The notes: a model not told the origin generated them from the letters alone. Counted from the stretch's first letter, positions 35,747 through 48,556 are shown. The stretch: 64,000 nucleotides of DNA from Budorcas taxicolor (GCF_023091745.1 NW_026292661.1:1240001-1304000), one strand, 5' to 3'. Numbers and translations are program-made.

Positions 35747-37948
35747 TCGAGGGTTTCCAAAGAGGCTTTCCCACAGGGCTGTGCCACGTGCCACCTTGGT
35801 GTGAGTCGATCCTCGGCGTGAAAGACGAGCCGGTGAAGGGAAAAGAGGTTCCTCTGGAATGGACTGAGACATCTGGGGGACTCTTGGAATGCTGGCACGA
35901 CCCTGGAGTTCCTCTCGCCGTTCCTGTTGAGAGGGCCTCCTCTTGAGATGCGACGGGAACGCCGGGAACTCTTTCCCGACGAAGCAGGGAAAGGATCCCT
36001 CATCTCGAGCTACGAGGCGGAAACGGGGCTCCTCTGGATGTGGGCGGGACCCTCGTGATTCCTCTCGAGTGGAGACGGCTAGGTAGGGGAACTTCTTGAT
36101 TTGCACCAAGGGTGTGAAGGACCCTTTCGAAGTTCCAGAGGTGAGGTGTGATCAGCCTCGAGACGCCTCAGCGGAAATGGGCCTCATCTCGCCTGGAGGG
36201 GAGAACCTCCTGGATTTTCTCGAGTTGCGGCAGGTCTTCTCGAGTTACGACGGGGACCTCAGGGACCCGCTCTGGTGGCCTCAGGAAAGGCCAGTCCCCA
36301 TGCGAGTTGCTAGGGGACCTCTCGGGATTCCTCTCCCGTCCATGCTGGGGCCTCAGTCCTTGTGTGGAGTCGGGGCCGGAACCTGAGGATTCCTGTCCAG
36401 TGTTGCCATGGATCTTGGGGTGCTTCTGAGTCTCCCCAGGGGAGTCAGGCCTCGTCTCGAGTGGGGGCATGCACGTGCACTTTCCTCCCGAGCTGCAGCA
36501 GTAGTGTCACGCTTCCTGTCACGTGGATCAAGGGATCTGTGGCTTTCCCTCGAGGCTGTCCCTCGAGGCTTTCCCACGAGGCTTTCCCACAGGGCTGTGC
36601 CACGTGCCACCTTGGTGTGAGTCGATCCTCGGCGTGAAAGACGAGCCGGTGAAGGGAAAAGAGGTTCCTCTGGAATGGACTGAGACATCTGGGGGACTCT
36701 TGGAATGGTGGCACGACCCTGGAGTTCCTCTCGCCATTCCTGTTGAGAGGGCCTCCTCTTGAGATGCGACGGGAACGCCGGGAACTCTTTCCCGACGAAG
36801 CAGGGAAAGGATCCCTCATCTCGAGCTACGAGGCGGAAACGGGGCTCCTCTGGATGTGGGCGGGACCCTCGTGATTCCTCTCGAGTGGAGACGGCTAGGT
36901 AGGGGAACTTCTTGATTTGCACCAAGGGTGTGAAGGACCCTTTCGAAGTTCCAGAGGTGAGGTGTGATCAGCCTCGAGACGCCTCAGCGGAAATGGGCCT
37001 CATCTCGTCTGGAGGGGAGAACCTCCTGGATTTTCTCGAGTTGCGGCAGGTCTTCTCGAGTTACGACGGGGACCTCAGGGACCCGCTCTGGTGGCCTCAG
37101 GAAAGGCCAGTCCCCATGCGAGTTGCTAGGGGACCTCTCGGGATTCCTCTCCCGTCCATGCTGGGGCCTCAGTCCTTGTGTGGAGTCGGGGCCGGAACCT
37201 GAGGATTCCTGTCCAGTGTTGCCATGGATCTTGGGGTGCTTCTGAGTCTCCCCAGGGGAGTCAGGCCTCGTCTCGAGTGGGGGCATGCGCGTGCACTTTC
37301 CTCCCGAGCTGCAGCAGTAGTGTCACGCTTCCTGTCACGTGGATCAAGGGATCTGTGGCTTTCCCTCGAGGCTGTCCCTCGAGGCTTTCCCACGAGGCTT
37401 TCCCACAGGGCTGTGCCACGTGCCACCTTGGTGTGAGTCGATCCTCGGCGTGAAAGACGAGCTGGTGAAGTGAAAAGAGGTTCCTCTGGAATGGACTGAG
37501 ACATCTGGGGGACTCTTGGAATGGTGGCACGACCCTGGAGTTCCTCTCGCCGTTCCTGTTGAGAGGGCCTCCTCTTGAGATGCGACGGGAACGCCGGGAA
37601 CTCTTTCCCGACGAAGCAGGGAAAGGATCCCTCATCTTGAGCTACGAGGAGGAAACGGGGCTCCTCTGGCTGTGGGCGTGACCCTCGTGATTCCTCTCGA
37701 GTGGAGACGGGTATGTCGGGGAACTTCTTGATTTGCACAAAGGGTGTGAAGGACCCTTTCGAAGTTCCAGAGGTGAGGTGTGATCAGCCTCGAGACGCCT
37801 CAGCGGAAATGGGCCTCATCTCGCCTGGAGGGGAGAACCTCTTGGATTTTCTCCAGTTGCGGCAGGTCTTCTCGAGTTACGACGGGGACCACAGGGACCC
37901 GCTCTGGTGGCCTCAGGAAAGGCCAGTCCCCATGCGAGTTGCAAGGCG
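35747..37948. repeat. Re-used piece (copy of 31667-33868, +4080 bp)
   Basis: CTCGAGGGTTTCCAA (35747), GGTAGGGG (near 36082 and 36898), CTCGCCATTCC (36730), TCTCGTCTGG (37004), GCATGCGCGTGC (near 37285), GAAGTGAAAAG (near 37468), CATCTTGAGC (near 37633) and TTGCAAGGCG (near 37939) all recur five monomers (4080 bp) after the original. Between the first two markers, GAATGCTGGC near 35887 still belongs to the neighbouring type, so the left junction is a mosaic rather than one clean break. Confidence 0.85.
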
Positions 37949-38600
37949 ACCTCTCGGGATTCCTCTCCCGTCCATGCCGGGGCCTCAGTCCTTGTGTGGA
38001 GTCGGGGCCGGAACCTGAGGATTCCTCTCCAGTGTTGCCATGGATCTTGGGGTGCTTCTGAGTCTCCCCAGGGGAGTCAGGCCTCGTCTCGAGTGGGGGC
38101 ATGCACGTGCGCTTTCCTCCCGAGCTGCAGCAGTAGTGTCACGCTTCCTGTCACGTGGATCAAGGGATCTGTGGCTTTCCCTCGAGGCTGTCCCTCGAGG
38201 CTTTCCCACGAGGCTTTCCCACAGGGCTGTGCCACGTGCCACCTTGGTGTGAGTCGATCCTCGGCGTGAAAGACGAGCCGGTGAAGGGAAAAGAGGTTCC
38301 TCTGGAATGGACTGAGACATCTGGGGGACTCTTGGAATGGTGGCACGACCCTGGAGTTCCTCTCGCCGTTCCTGTTGAGAGGGCCTCCTCTTGAGATGCG
38401 ACGGGAATGCCGGGAACTCTTTCCCGACGAAGCAGGGAAAGGATCCCTCATCTCGAGCTACGAGGCGGAAACGGGGCTCCTCTGGCTGTGGGCGGGACCC
38501 TCGTGATTCCTCTCGAGTGGAGACGGCTAGGTCGGGGAACTTCTTGATTTGCACCAAGGGTGTGAAGGACCCTTTCGAAGTTCCAGAGGTGAGGTGTGAT

Positions 38601-41600
38601 CAGCCTGGAGACGCCTCAGCGGAAATGGGCCTCATCTCGCCTGGAGGGGAGAACCTCCTGGATTTTCTCGAGTTGCGGCAGGTCTTCTCGAGTTACGACG
38701 GGGACCTCAGGGACCCGCTCTGGTGGCCTCAGGAAAGGCCAGTCCCCATGCGAGTTGCTAGGGGACCACTCGGGATTCCTCTCCCGTCCATTCTGGGGCC
38801 TCAGTCCTTGTGTGGAGTCGGGGCCGGAACCTGAGGATTCCTGTCCAGTGTTGCCATGGATCTTGGGGTGCTTCTGAGTCTCCCCAGGGGAGTCAGGCCT
38901 CGTCTCGAGTGGGGGCATGCACGTGCGCTTTCCTCCCGAGCTGCAGCAGTAGTGTCACGCTTCCTGTCACGTGGATCAAGGGATCTGTGGCTTTCCCTCG
39001 AGGCTGTCCCTCGAGGCTTTCCCACGAGGCTTTCCCACAGGGCTGTGCCACGTGCCACCTTGGTGTGAGTCGATCCTCGGCGTGAAAGACGAGCCGGTGA
39101 AGGGAAAAGAGGTTCCTCTGGAATGGACTGAGACATCTGGGGGACTCTTGGAATGGTGGCACGACCCTGGAGTTCCTCTCGCCGTTCCTGTTGAGAGGGC
39201 CTCCTCTTGAGATGCGACGGGAACGCCGGGAACTCTTTCCCGACGAAGCAGGGAAAGGATCCCTCATCTCGAGCTACGAGGCGGAAACGGGGCTCCTCTG
39301 GATGTGGGTGGGACCCTCGTGATTCCTCTCGAGTGGAGACGGCTAGGTCGGGGAACTTCTTGATTTGCACCAAGGGTGTGAAGGACCCTTTCGAAGTTCC
39401 AGAGGTGAGGTGTGATCAGCCTCGAGACGCCTCAGCGGAAATGGGCCTCATCTCGCCTGGAGGGGAGAACCTCCTGGATTTTCTCGAGTTGCGGCAGGTC
39501 TTCTCGAGTTACGACGGGGACCACAGGGACCCGCTCTGATGGCCTCAGGAAAGGCCAGTCCCCATGCGAGTTGCTAGGGGACCTCTCGCGATTCCTGTCC
39601 CGTCCATGCCGGGGCCTCAGTCCTTCTGTGGAGTCGGGGCCGGAACCTGAGAATTGCTCTCCAGTGTTGCCATGGATCTTGGGGTGCTTCTGAGTCTCCC
39701 CAGGGGAGTCAGGCCTCGTCTCGAGTGGGGGCATGCACGTGCGCTTTCCTCCCGAGCTGCAGCAGTAGTGTCACGCTTCCTGTCACGTGGATCAAGGGAT
39801 CTGTGGCTTTCCCTCGAGGCTGTCCCTCGAGGCTTTCCCACGAGGCTTTCCCACAGGGCTGTGCCACGTGCCACCTTGGTGTGAGTCGATCCTCGGCGTG
39901 AAAGACGAGCCGGTGAAGGTAAAAGAGGTTCCTCTGGAATGGACTGAGACATCTGGGGGACTCTTGGAATGGTGGCACGACCCTGGAGTTCCTCTCGCCG
40001 TTCCTGTTGAGAGGGCCTCCTCTTGAGATGCGACGGGAAGCCCGGGAACTCTTTCCCGACGAAGCAGGGAAAGGATCCCTCATCTCGAGCTACGAGGAGG
40101 AAACGGGGCTCCTCTGGATGTGGGCGGGACCCTCGTGATTCCTCTCGAGTGGAGACGGGTATGTCGGGGAACTTCTGGATTTGCACCAAGGGTGTGAAGG
40201 ACCCTTTCGAAGTTCCAGAGGTGAAGTGTGATCAGCCTCGAGACGCCTCAGCGGAAATGGGCCTCATCTCGCCTGGAGGGGAGAACCTCCTGGATTTTCT
40301 CGAGTTGCGGCAGGTCTTCTCGAGTTACGACGGGGACCTCAGGGACCCGCTCTGGTGGCCTCAGGAAAGGCCAGTCCCCATGCGAGTTGCTAGGGGACCT
40401 CTCGGGATTCCTCTCCCGTCCATGCCGGGGCCTCAGTCCTTGTGTGGAGTCGGGGCCGGAACCTGAGGATTCCTGTCCAGTGTTGCCATGGACCTTGGGG
40501 TGCTTCTGAGTCTCCCCAGGGGAGTCAGGCCTCGTCTCGAGTGGGGGCATGCACGTGCGCTTTCCTCCCGAGCTGCAGCAGTAGTGTCACGCTTCCTGTC
40601 ACGTGAATCAAGGGATCTGTGGCTTTCCCTCGAGGCTGTCCCTCGAGGCTTTCCCACGAGGCTTTCCCACAGGGCTGTGCCACGTGCCACCTTGGTGTGA
40701 GTCGATCCTCGGCGTGAAAGACGAGCCAGTGAAGGGAAAAGAGTTTCCTCTGGAATGGCCTGAGACATCTGGGGGACTCTTGGAATGGTGGCACGACCCT
40801 GGAGTTCCTCTCGCCGTTCCTGTTGAGAGGGCCTCCTCTTGAGATGCGACGGGAACGCCGGGAACTCTTTCCCGACGAAGCAGGGAAAGGATCCCTCATC
40901 TCGAGCTACGAGGCGGAAACGGGGCTCCTCTGGATGTGGGCGGGACCCTCGTGATTCCTCTCGAGTGGAGACGGCTAGGTCGGGGAACTTCTTGATTTGC
41001 ACCAAGGGTGTGAAGGACCCTTTCGAAGTTCCAGAGGTGAGGTGAGATCAGCCTCGAGACGCCTCAGCGGAAATGGGCCTCATCTCGCCTGGAGGGGAGA
41101 ACCTCCTGGATTTTCTCGAGTTGCGGCAGGTCTTCTCGAGTTACGACGGGGACCTCAGGGACCCGCTCTGGTGGCCTCAGGAAAGGCCAGTCCCCATGCG
41201 AGTTGCTAGGGGACCTCTCGGGATTCCTCTCCCGTCCATTCTGGGGCCTCAGTCCTTGTGTGGAGTCGGGGCCGGAACCTGAGGATTCCTCTCCAGTGTT
41301 GCCATGGATCTTGGGGTGCTTCTGAGTCTCCCCAGGGGAGCCAGGCCTCGTCTCGAGAGGGGGCATGCACGTGCACTTTCCTCCCGAGCTGCAGCAGTAG
41401 TGTCACGCTTCCTGTCACGTGGATCAAGGGATCTGTGGCTTTCCCTAGAGGCTGTCCCTCGAGGCTTTCCCACGAGGCTTTCCCACAGGGCTGTGCCACG
41501 TGCCACCTTGGTGTGAGTCGATCCTCGGCGTGAAAGACGAGCCGGTGAAGGGAAAAGAGGTTCCTCTGGAATGGACTGAGACATCTGGGGGACTCTTGGA

Positions 41601-44600
41601 ATGCTGGCACGACCCTGGAGTTCCTCTCGCCGTTCCTGTTGAGAGGGCCTCCTCTTGAGATGCGACGGGAACGCCGGGAACTCTTTCCCGACGAAGCAGG
41701 GAAAGGATCCCTCATCTCGAGCTACGAGGCGGAAACGGGGCTCCTCTGGCTGTGGGCGGGACCCTCGTGATTCCTCTCGAGTGGAGACGGCTAGGTCGGG
41801 GAACTTCTTGATTTGCACCAAGGGTGTGAAGGACCCTTTCGAAGTTCCAGAGGTGAGGTGTGATCAGCCTGGAGACGCCTCAGCGGAAATGGGCCTCATC
41901 TCGCCTGGAGGGGAGAACCTCCTGGATATTCTCGAGTTGCGGCAGGTCTTCTCGAGTTACGACGGGGACCTCAGGGACCCGCTCTGGTGGCCTCAGGAAA
42001 GGCCAGTCCCCATGCGAGTTGCTAGGGGACCTCTCGGGATTCCTCTCCCGTCCATTCTGGGGCCTCAGTCCTTGTGTGGAGTCGGGGCCGGAACCTGAGG
42101 ATTCCTGTCCAGTGTTGCCATGGATCTTGGGGTGCTTCTGAGTCTCCCCAGGGGAGTCAGGCCTCGTCTCGAGTGGGGGCATGCACGTGCGCTTTCCTCC
42201 CGAGCTGCAGCAGTAGTGTCACGCTTCCTGTCACGTGGATCAAGGGATCTGTGGCTTTCCCTCGAGGCTGTCCCTCGAGGCTTTCCCACGAGGCTTTCCC
42301 ACAGGGCTGTGCCACGTGCCACCTTGGTGTGAGTCGATCCTCGGCGTGAAAGACGAGCCGGTGAAGGGAAAAGAGGTTCCTCTGGAATGGACTGAGACAT
42401 CTGGGGGACTCTTGGAATGCTGGCACGACCCTGGAGTTACTCTCGCCGTTCCTGTTGAGAGGGCCTCCTCTTGAGATGCGACGGGAACGCCGGGAACTCT
42501 TTCCCGACGAAGCAGGGAAAGGATCCCTCATCTCGAGCTACGAGGCGGAAACGGGGCTCCTCTGGCTGTGGGCGGGACCCTCGTGATTCCTCTCGAGTGG
42601 AGACGGCTAGGTCGGGGAACTTCTTGATTTGCACCAAGGGTGTGAAGGACCCTTTCGAAGTTCCAGGGGTGAGGTGTGATCAGCCTCGAGACGCCTCAGC
42701 GGAAATGGGCCTCATCTCGCCTGGAGGGGAGAACCTCCTGGATTTTCTCGAGTTGCGGCAGGTCTTCTCGAGTTACGACGGGGACCACAGGGACCCGCTC
42801 TGGTGGCCTCAGGAAAGGCCAGTCCCCATGCGAGTTGCTAGGGGACCTCTCGGGATTCCTCTCCCGTCCATGCTGGGGCCTCAGTCCTTGTGTGGAGTCG
42901 GGGCCGGAACCTGAGGATTCCTGTCCAGTGTTGCCATGGATCTTGGGGTGCTTCTGAGTCTCCCCAGGGGAGTCAGGCCTCGTCTCGAGTGGGGGCATGC
43001 ACGTGCACTTTCCTCCCGAGCTGCAGCCGTAGTGTCACGCTTCCTGTCACGTGGATCAAGGGATCTGTGGCTTTCCCTCGAGGCTGTCCCTCGAGGCTTT
43101 CCCACGAGGCTTTCCCACAGGGCTGTGCCACGTGCCACCTTGGTGTGAGTCGATCCTCGGCGTGAAAGACGAGCCGGTGAAGGGAAAAGAGGTTCCTCTG
43201 GAATGGACTGAGACATCTGGGGGACTCTTGGAATGGTGGCACGACCCTGGAGTTCCTCTCGCCGTTCCTGTTGAGAGGGCCTCCTCTTGAGATGCGACGG
43301 GAACGCCGGGAACTCTTTCCCGACGAAGCAGGGAAAGGATCCCTCATCTCTAGCTACGAGGCGGAAACGGGGCTCCTCTGGATGTGGGCGGGACCCTCGT
43401 GATTCCTCTCGAGTGGAGACGGCTAGGTCGGGGAACTTCTTGATTTGCACCAAGGGTGTGAAGGACCCTTTCGAAGTTCCAGAGGGGAGGTGAGATCAGC
43501 CTCGAGACCCCTCAGCGGAAATGGGCCTCATCTCGCCTGGAGGGGAGAACCTCCTGGATTTTCTCGAGTTGCGGCAGGTCTTCTCGAGTTACGACGGGGA
43601 CCTCAGGGACCCGCTCTGGTGGCCTCAGGAAAGGCCAGTCCCCATGCGAGTTGCTAGGGGACCTCTCGGGATTCCTCTCCCGTCCATTCTGTGGCCTCAG
43701 TCCTTGTGTGGAGTCGGGGCCGGAACCTGAGGATTCCTCTGCAGTGTTGCCATGGATCTTGGGGTGCTTCTGAGTCTCCCCAGGGGAGTCAGGCCTCGTC
43801 TCGAGTGGGGGCATGCACGTGCACTTTCCTCCCGAGCTGCAGCAGTAGTGTCACGCTTCCTGTCACGTGGATCAAGGGATCTGTGGTTTTCCCTCGAGGC
43901 TGTCCCTCGAGGCTTTCCCACGAGGCTTTCCCACAGGGCTGTGCCACGTGCCACCTTGGTGTGAGTCGATCCTCGGCGTGAAAGACGAGCCGGTGAAGGG
44001 AAAAGTGGTTCCTCTGGAATGGACTGAGACATCTGGGGGACTCTTGGAATGGTGGCACGACCCTGGAGTTCCTCTCGCCGTTCCTGTTGAGAGGGCCTCC
44101 TCTTGAGATGCGACGGGAAGCCCGGGAACTCTTTCCCGACGAAGCAGGGAAAGGATCCCTCATCTCGAGCTACGAGGAGGAAACGGGGCTCCTCTGGATG
44201 TGGGAGGGACCCTCGTGATTCCTCTCGAGTGGAGACGGGTATGTCGGGGAACTTCTGGATTTGCACCAAGGGTGTGAAGGACCCTTTCGAAGTTCCAGAG
44301 GTGAAGTGTGATCAGCCTCGAGACGCCTCAGCGGAAATGGGCCTCATCTCGCCTGGAGGGGAGAACCTCCTGGATTTTCTCGAGTTGCGGCAGGTCTTCT
44401 CGAGTTACGACGGGGACCTCAGGGACCCGCTCTGGTGGCCTCAGGAAAGGCCAGTCCCCATGCGAGTTGCTAGGGGACCTCTCGGGATTCCTGTCCCGTC
44501 CATGCCGGGGCCTCAGTCCTTGTGTGGAGTCGGGGCCGGAACCTGAGGATTCCTGCCAGTGTTTCCATGGATCTTGGGGTGCATCTGAGTCTCCCCAGGG

Positions 44601-46923
44601 GAGTCAGGCCTCGTCTCGAGTGGGGGCATGCACGTGCGCTTTCCTCCCGAGCTGCAGCAGTAGTGTCACGCTTCCTGTCACGTGGATCAAGGGATCTGTG
44701 GCTTTCCCTCGAGGCTGTCCCTCGAGGGTTTCCAACGAGGCTTTCCCACAGGGCTGTGCCACGTGCCACCTTGGTGTGAGTCGATCCTCGGCGTGAAAGA
44801 CGAGCCGGTGAAGGGAAAAGAGGTTCCTCTGGAATGGACTGAGACATCTGGGGGACTCTTGGAATGGTGGCACGACCCTGTAGTTCCTCTCGCCGTTCCT
44901 GTTGAGAGGGCCTCCTCTTGAGATGCGACGGGAACGCCGGGAACTCTTTCCCGACGAAGCAGGGAAAGGATCCCTCATCTCGAGCTACGAGGCGGAAACG
45001 GGGCTCCTCTGGATGTGGGCGGGACCCTCGTGATTCCTCTCGAGTGGAGACGGCTAGGTAGGGGAACTTCTTGATTTGCACCAAGGGTGTGAAGGACCCT
45101 TTCGAAGTTCCAGAGGTGAGGTGTGATCAGCCTCGAGACGCCTCAGCGGAAATGGGCCTCATCTCGCCTGGAGGGGAGAACCTCCTGGATTTTCTCGAGT
45201 TGCGGCAGGTCTTCTCGAGTTACGACGGGGACCTCAGGGACCCGCTCTGGTGGCCTCAGGAAAGGCCAGTCCCCATGCGAGTTGCTAGGGGACCTCTCGG
45301 GATTCCTCTCCCGTCCATGCTGGGGCCTCAGTCCTTGTGTGGAGTCGGGGCCGGAACCTGAGGATTCCTGTCCAGTGTTGCCATGGATCTTGGGGTGCTT
45401 CTGAGTCTCCCCAGGGGAGTCAGGCCTCGTCTCGAGTGGGGGCATGCACGTGCACTTTCCTCCCGAGCTGCAGCAGTAGTGTCACGCTTCCTGTCACGTG
45501 GATCAAGGGATCTGTGGCTTTCCCTCGAGGCTGTCCCTCGAGGCTTTCCCACGAGGCTTTCCCACAGGGCTGTGCCACGTGCCACCTTGGTGTGAGTCGA
45601 TCCTCGGCGTGAAAGACGAGCCGGTGAAGGGAAAAGAGGTTCCTCTGGAATGGACTGAGACATCTGGGGGACTCTTGGAATGGTGGCACGACCCTGGAGT
45701 TCCTCTCGCCATTCCTGTTGAGAGGGCCTCCTCTTGAGATGCGACGGGAACGCCGGGAACTCTTTCCCGACGAAGCAGGGAAAGGATCCCTCATCTCGAG
45801 CTACGAGGCGGAAACGGGGCTCCTCTGGATGTGGGCGGGACCCTCGTGATTCCTCTCGAGTGGAGACGGCTAGGTCGGGGAACTTCTTAATTTGCACCAA
45901 GGGTGTGAAGGACCCTTTCGAAGTTCCAGAGGTGAGGTGTGATCAGCCTCGAGACGCCTCAGCGGAAATGGGCCTCATCTCGTCTGGAGGGGAGAACCTC
46001 CTGGATTTTCTCGAGTTGCGGCAGGTCTTCTCGAGTTACGACGGGGACCTCAGGGACCCGCTCTGGTGGCCTCAGGAAAGGCCAGTCCCCATGCGAGTTG
46101 CTAGGGGACCTCTCGGGATTCCTCTCCCGTCCATGCTGGGGCCTCAGTCCTTGTGTGGAGTCGGGGCCGGAACCTGAGGATTCCTGTCCAGTGTTGCCAT
46201 GGATCTTGGGGTGCTTCTGAGTCTCCCCAGGGGAGTCAGGCCTCGTCTCGAGTGGGGGCATGCGCGTGCACTTTCCTCCCGAGCTGCAGCAGTAGTGTCA
46301 CGCTTCCTGTCACGTGGATCAAGGGATCTGTGGCTTTCCCTCGAGGCTGTCCCTCGAGGCTTTCCCACGAGGCTTTCCCACAGGGCTGTGCCACGTGCCA
46401 CCTTGGTGTGAGTCGATCCTCGGCGTGAAAGACGAGCTGGTGAAGTGAAAAGAGGTTCCTCTGGAATGGACTGAGACATCTGGGGGACTCTTGGAATGGT
46501 GGCACGACCCTGGAGTTCCTCTCGCCGTTCCTGTTGAGAGGGCCTCCTCTTGAGATGCGACGGGAAGGCCGGGAACTCTTTCCCGACGAAGCAGGGAAAG
46601 GATCCCTCATCTTGAGCTACGAGGAGGAAACGGGGCTCCTCTGGCTGTGGGCGTGACCCTCGTGATTCCTCTCGAGTGGAGACGGATATGTCGGGGAACT
46701 TCTTGATTTGCACAAAGGGTGTGAAGGACCCTTTCGAAGTTCCAGAGGTGAGGTGTGATCAGCCTCGAGACGCCTCAGCGGAAATGGGCCTCATCTCGCC
46801 TGGAGGGGAGAACCTCTTGGATTTTCTCCAGTTGCGGCAGGTCTTCTCGAGTTACGACGGGGACCACAGGGACCCGCTCTGGTGGCCTCAGGAAAGGCCA
46901 GTCCCCATGCGAGTTGCAAGGCG
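38601..46923. repeat. 16-monomer-offset block, copy 2 (about 8.3 kb)
   Basis: This is the second copy of 25546-33868, offset 13,055 bp, carrying the same ordered variants including the 1-bp deletion (near 44555). It differs locally. Monomers 40023-41654 are closer to 34311-35942 than to 26968-28599, sharing ATGGACCTTGG (near 34777 and 40489) and GGGAGCCAGG (near 35626 and 41338). A cluster of six changes near 39539-39656 and the start of monomer 45734 are also private. Confidence 0.92.
44103..44917. repeat. Monomer with 1-bp deletion (815 bp), 16-mer block copy 2
   Basis: This carries the same ATTCCTGCCAGTGTTTCC deletion as 31048-31862. It adds the private changes GATTCCTGTCCCG near 44488 and GTGCATCTGAG near 44580. 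Confidence 0.93.
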
Positions 46924-47504
46924 ACCTCTCAGGATTCCTCTCCCGTCCATGCCGGGGCCTCAGTCCTTGTGTGGAGTCGGGGCCGGAACCTGAGGATTCC
47001 TCTCCAGTGTTGCCATGGATCTTGGGGTGCTTCTGAGTCTCCCCAGGGGAGTCAGGCCTCGTCTCGAGTGGGGGCATGCACGTGCGCTTTCCTCCCGAGC
47101 TGCAGCAGTAGTGTCACGATTCCTGTCACGTGGATCAAGGGATCTGTGGCTTTCCCTCGAGGCTGTCCCTCGAGGCTTTCCCACGAGGCTTTCCCACAGG
47201 GCTGTGCCACGTGCCACCTTGGTGTGAGTCGATCCTCGGCGTGAAAGACGAGCCGGTGAAGGGAAAAGAGGTTCCTCTGGAATGGACTGAGACATCTGGG
47301 GGACTCTTGGAATGGTGGCACGACCCTGGAGTTCCTCTCGCCGTTCCTGTTGAGAGGGCCTCCTCTTGAGATGCGACGGGAACGCCGGGAACTCTTTCCC
47401 GACGAAGCAGGGAAAGGATCCCTCATCTTGAGCTACGAGGCGGAAACGGGGCTCCTCTGGATGTGGGCGGGACCCTCGTGATTCCTCTCGAGTGGAGACG
47501 GCTA

Positions 47505-48556
47505 GGTAGGGGAACTTCTTGATTTGCACCAAGGGTGTGAAGGACCCTTTCGAAGTTCCAGAGGTGAGGTGTGATCAGCTTCGAGACGCCTCAGCGGAAA
47601 TGGGCCTCATCTCGTCTGGAGGGGAGAACCTCCTGGATTTTCTCGAGTTGCGGCAGGTCTTCTCGAGTTACGACGGGGACCTCAGGGACCCGCTCTGGTG
47701 GCCTCAGGAAAGGCCAGTCCCCATGCGAGTTGCTAGGGGACCTCTCGGGATTCCTCTCCCGTCCATGCTGGGGCCTCATTCCTTGTGTGGAGTCGGGGCC
47801 GGAACCTGAGGATTCCTGTCCAGTGTTGCCATGGATCTTGGGGTGCTTCTGAGTCTCCCCAGGGGAGTCAGGCCTCGTCTCGAGTGGGGGCATGCGCGTG
47901 CACTTTCCTCCCGAGCTGCAGCAGTAGTGTCACGCTTCCTGTCACGTGGATCAAGGGATCTGTGGCTTTCCCTCGAGGCTGTCCCTCGAGGCTTTCCCAC
48001 GAGGCTTTCCCACAGGGCTGTGCCACGTGCCACCTTGGTGTGAGTCGATCCTCGGCGTGAAAGACGAGCTGGTGAAGTGAAAAGAGGTTCCTCTGGAATG
48101 GACTGAGACATCTGGGGGACTCTTGGAATGGTGGCACGACCCTGGAGTTCCTCTCGCCGTTCCTGTTGAGAGGGCCTCCTCTTGAGATGCGACGGGAAGG
48201 CCGGGAACTCTTTCCCGACGAAGCAGGGAAAGGATCCCTCATCTTGAGCTACGAGGAGGAAACGGGGCTCCTCTGGATGTGGGCGTGACCCTCGTGATTC
48301 CTCTCGAGTGGAGACGGGTATGTCGGGGAACTTCTTGATTTGCACAAAGGGTGTGAAGGACCCTTTCGAAGTTCCAGAGGTGAGGTGTGATCAGCCTCGA
48401 GACGCCTCAGTGGAAATGGGCCTCATCTCGCCTGGAGGGGAGAACCTCTTGGATTTTCTCCAGTTGTGGCAGGTCTTCTCGAGTTACGACGGGGACCACA
48501 GGGACCCGCTCTGGTGGCCTCAGGAAAGGCCAGTCCCCATGCGAGTTGCAAGGCGA
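47505..48556. repeat. Fourth copy of the GTCTGG-to-GCAAGGCG module
   Basis: GGTAGGGG, TCTCGTCTGG (T at 47615), GCATGCGCGTGC, GAAGTGAAAAG, CATCTTGAGC and TTGCAAGGCG occur in the same order as at about 32.0-33.9, 36.1-37.9 and 45.9-46.9 kb. The offset from the third copy is 1632 bp, two monomers, so the last duplication step was a tandem dimer. Confidence 0.88.

Noticed and set aside
25546..46923. Duplicated block as a pure assembly artefact
   Set aside because: The two copies differ by several private changes and the region between them contains further, differently offset partial copies, which a simple duplication error would not create. It cannot be fully excluded without reads.
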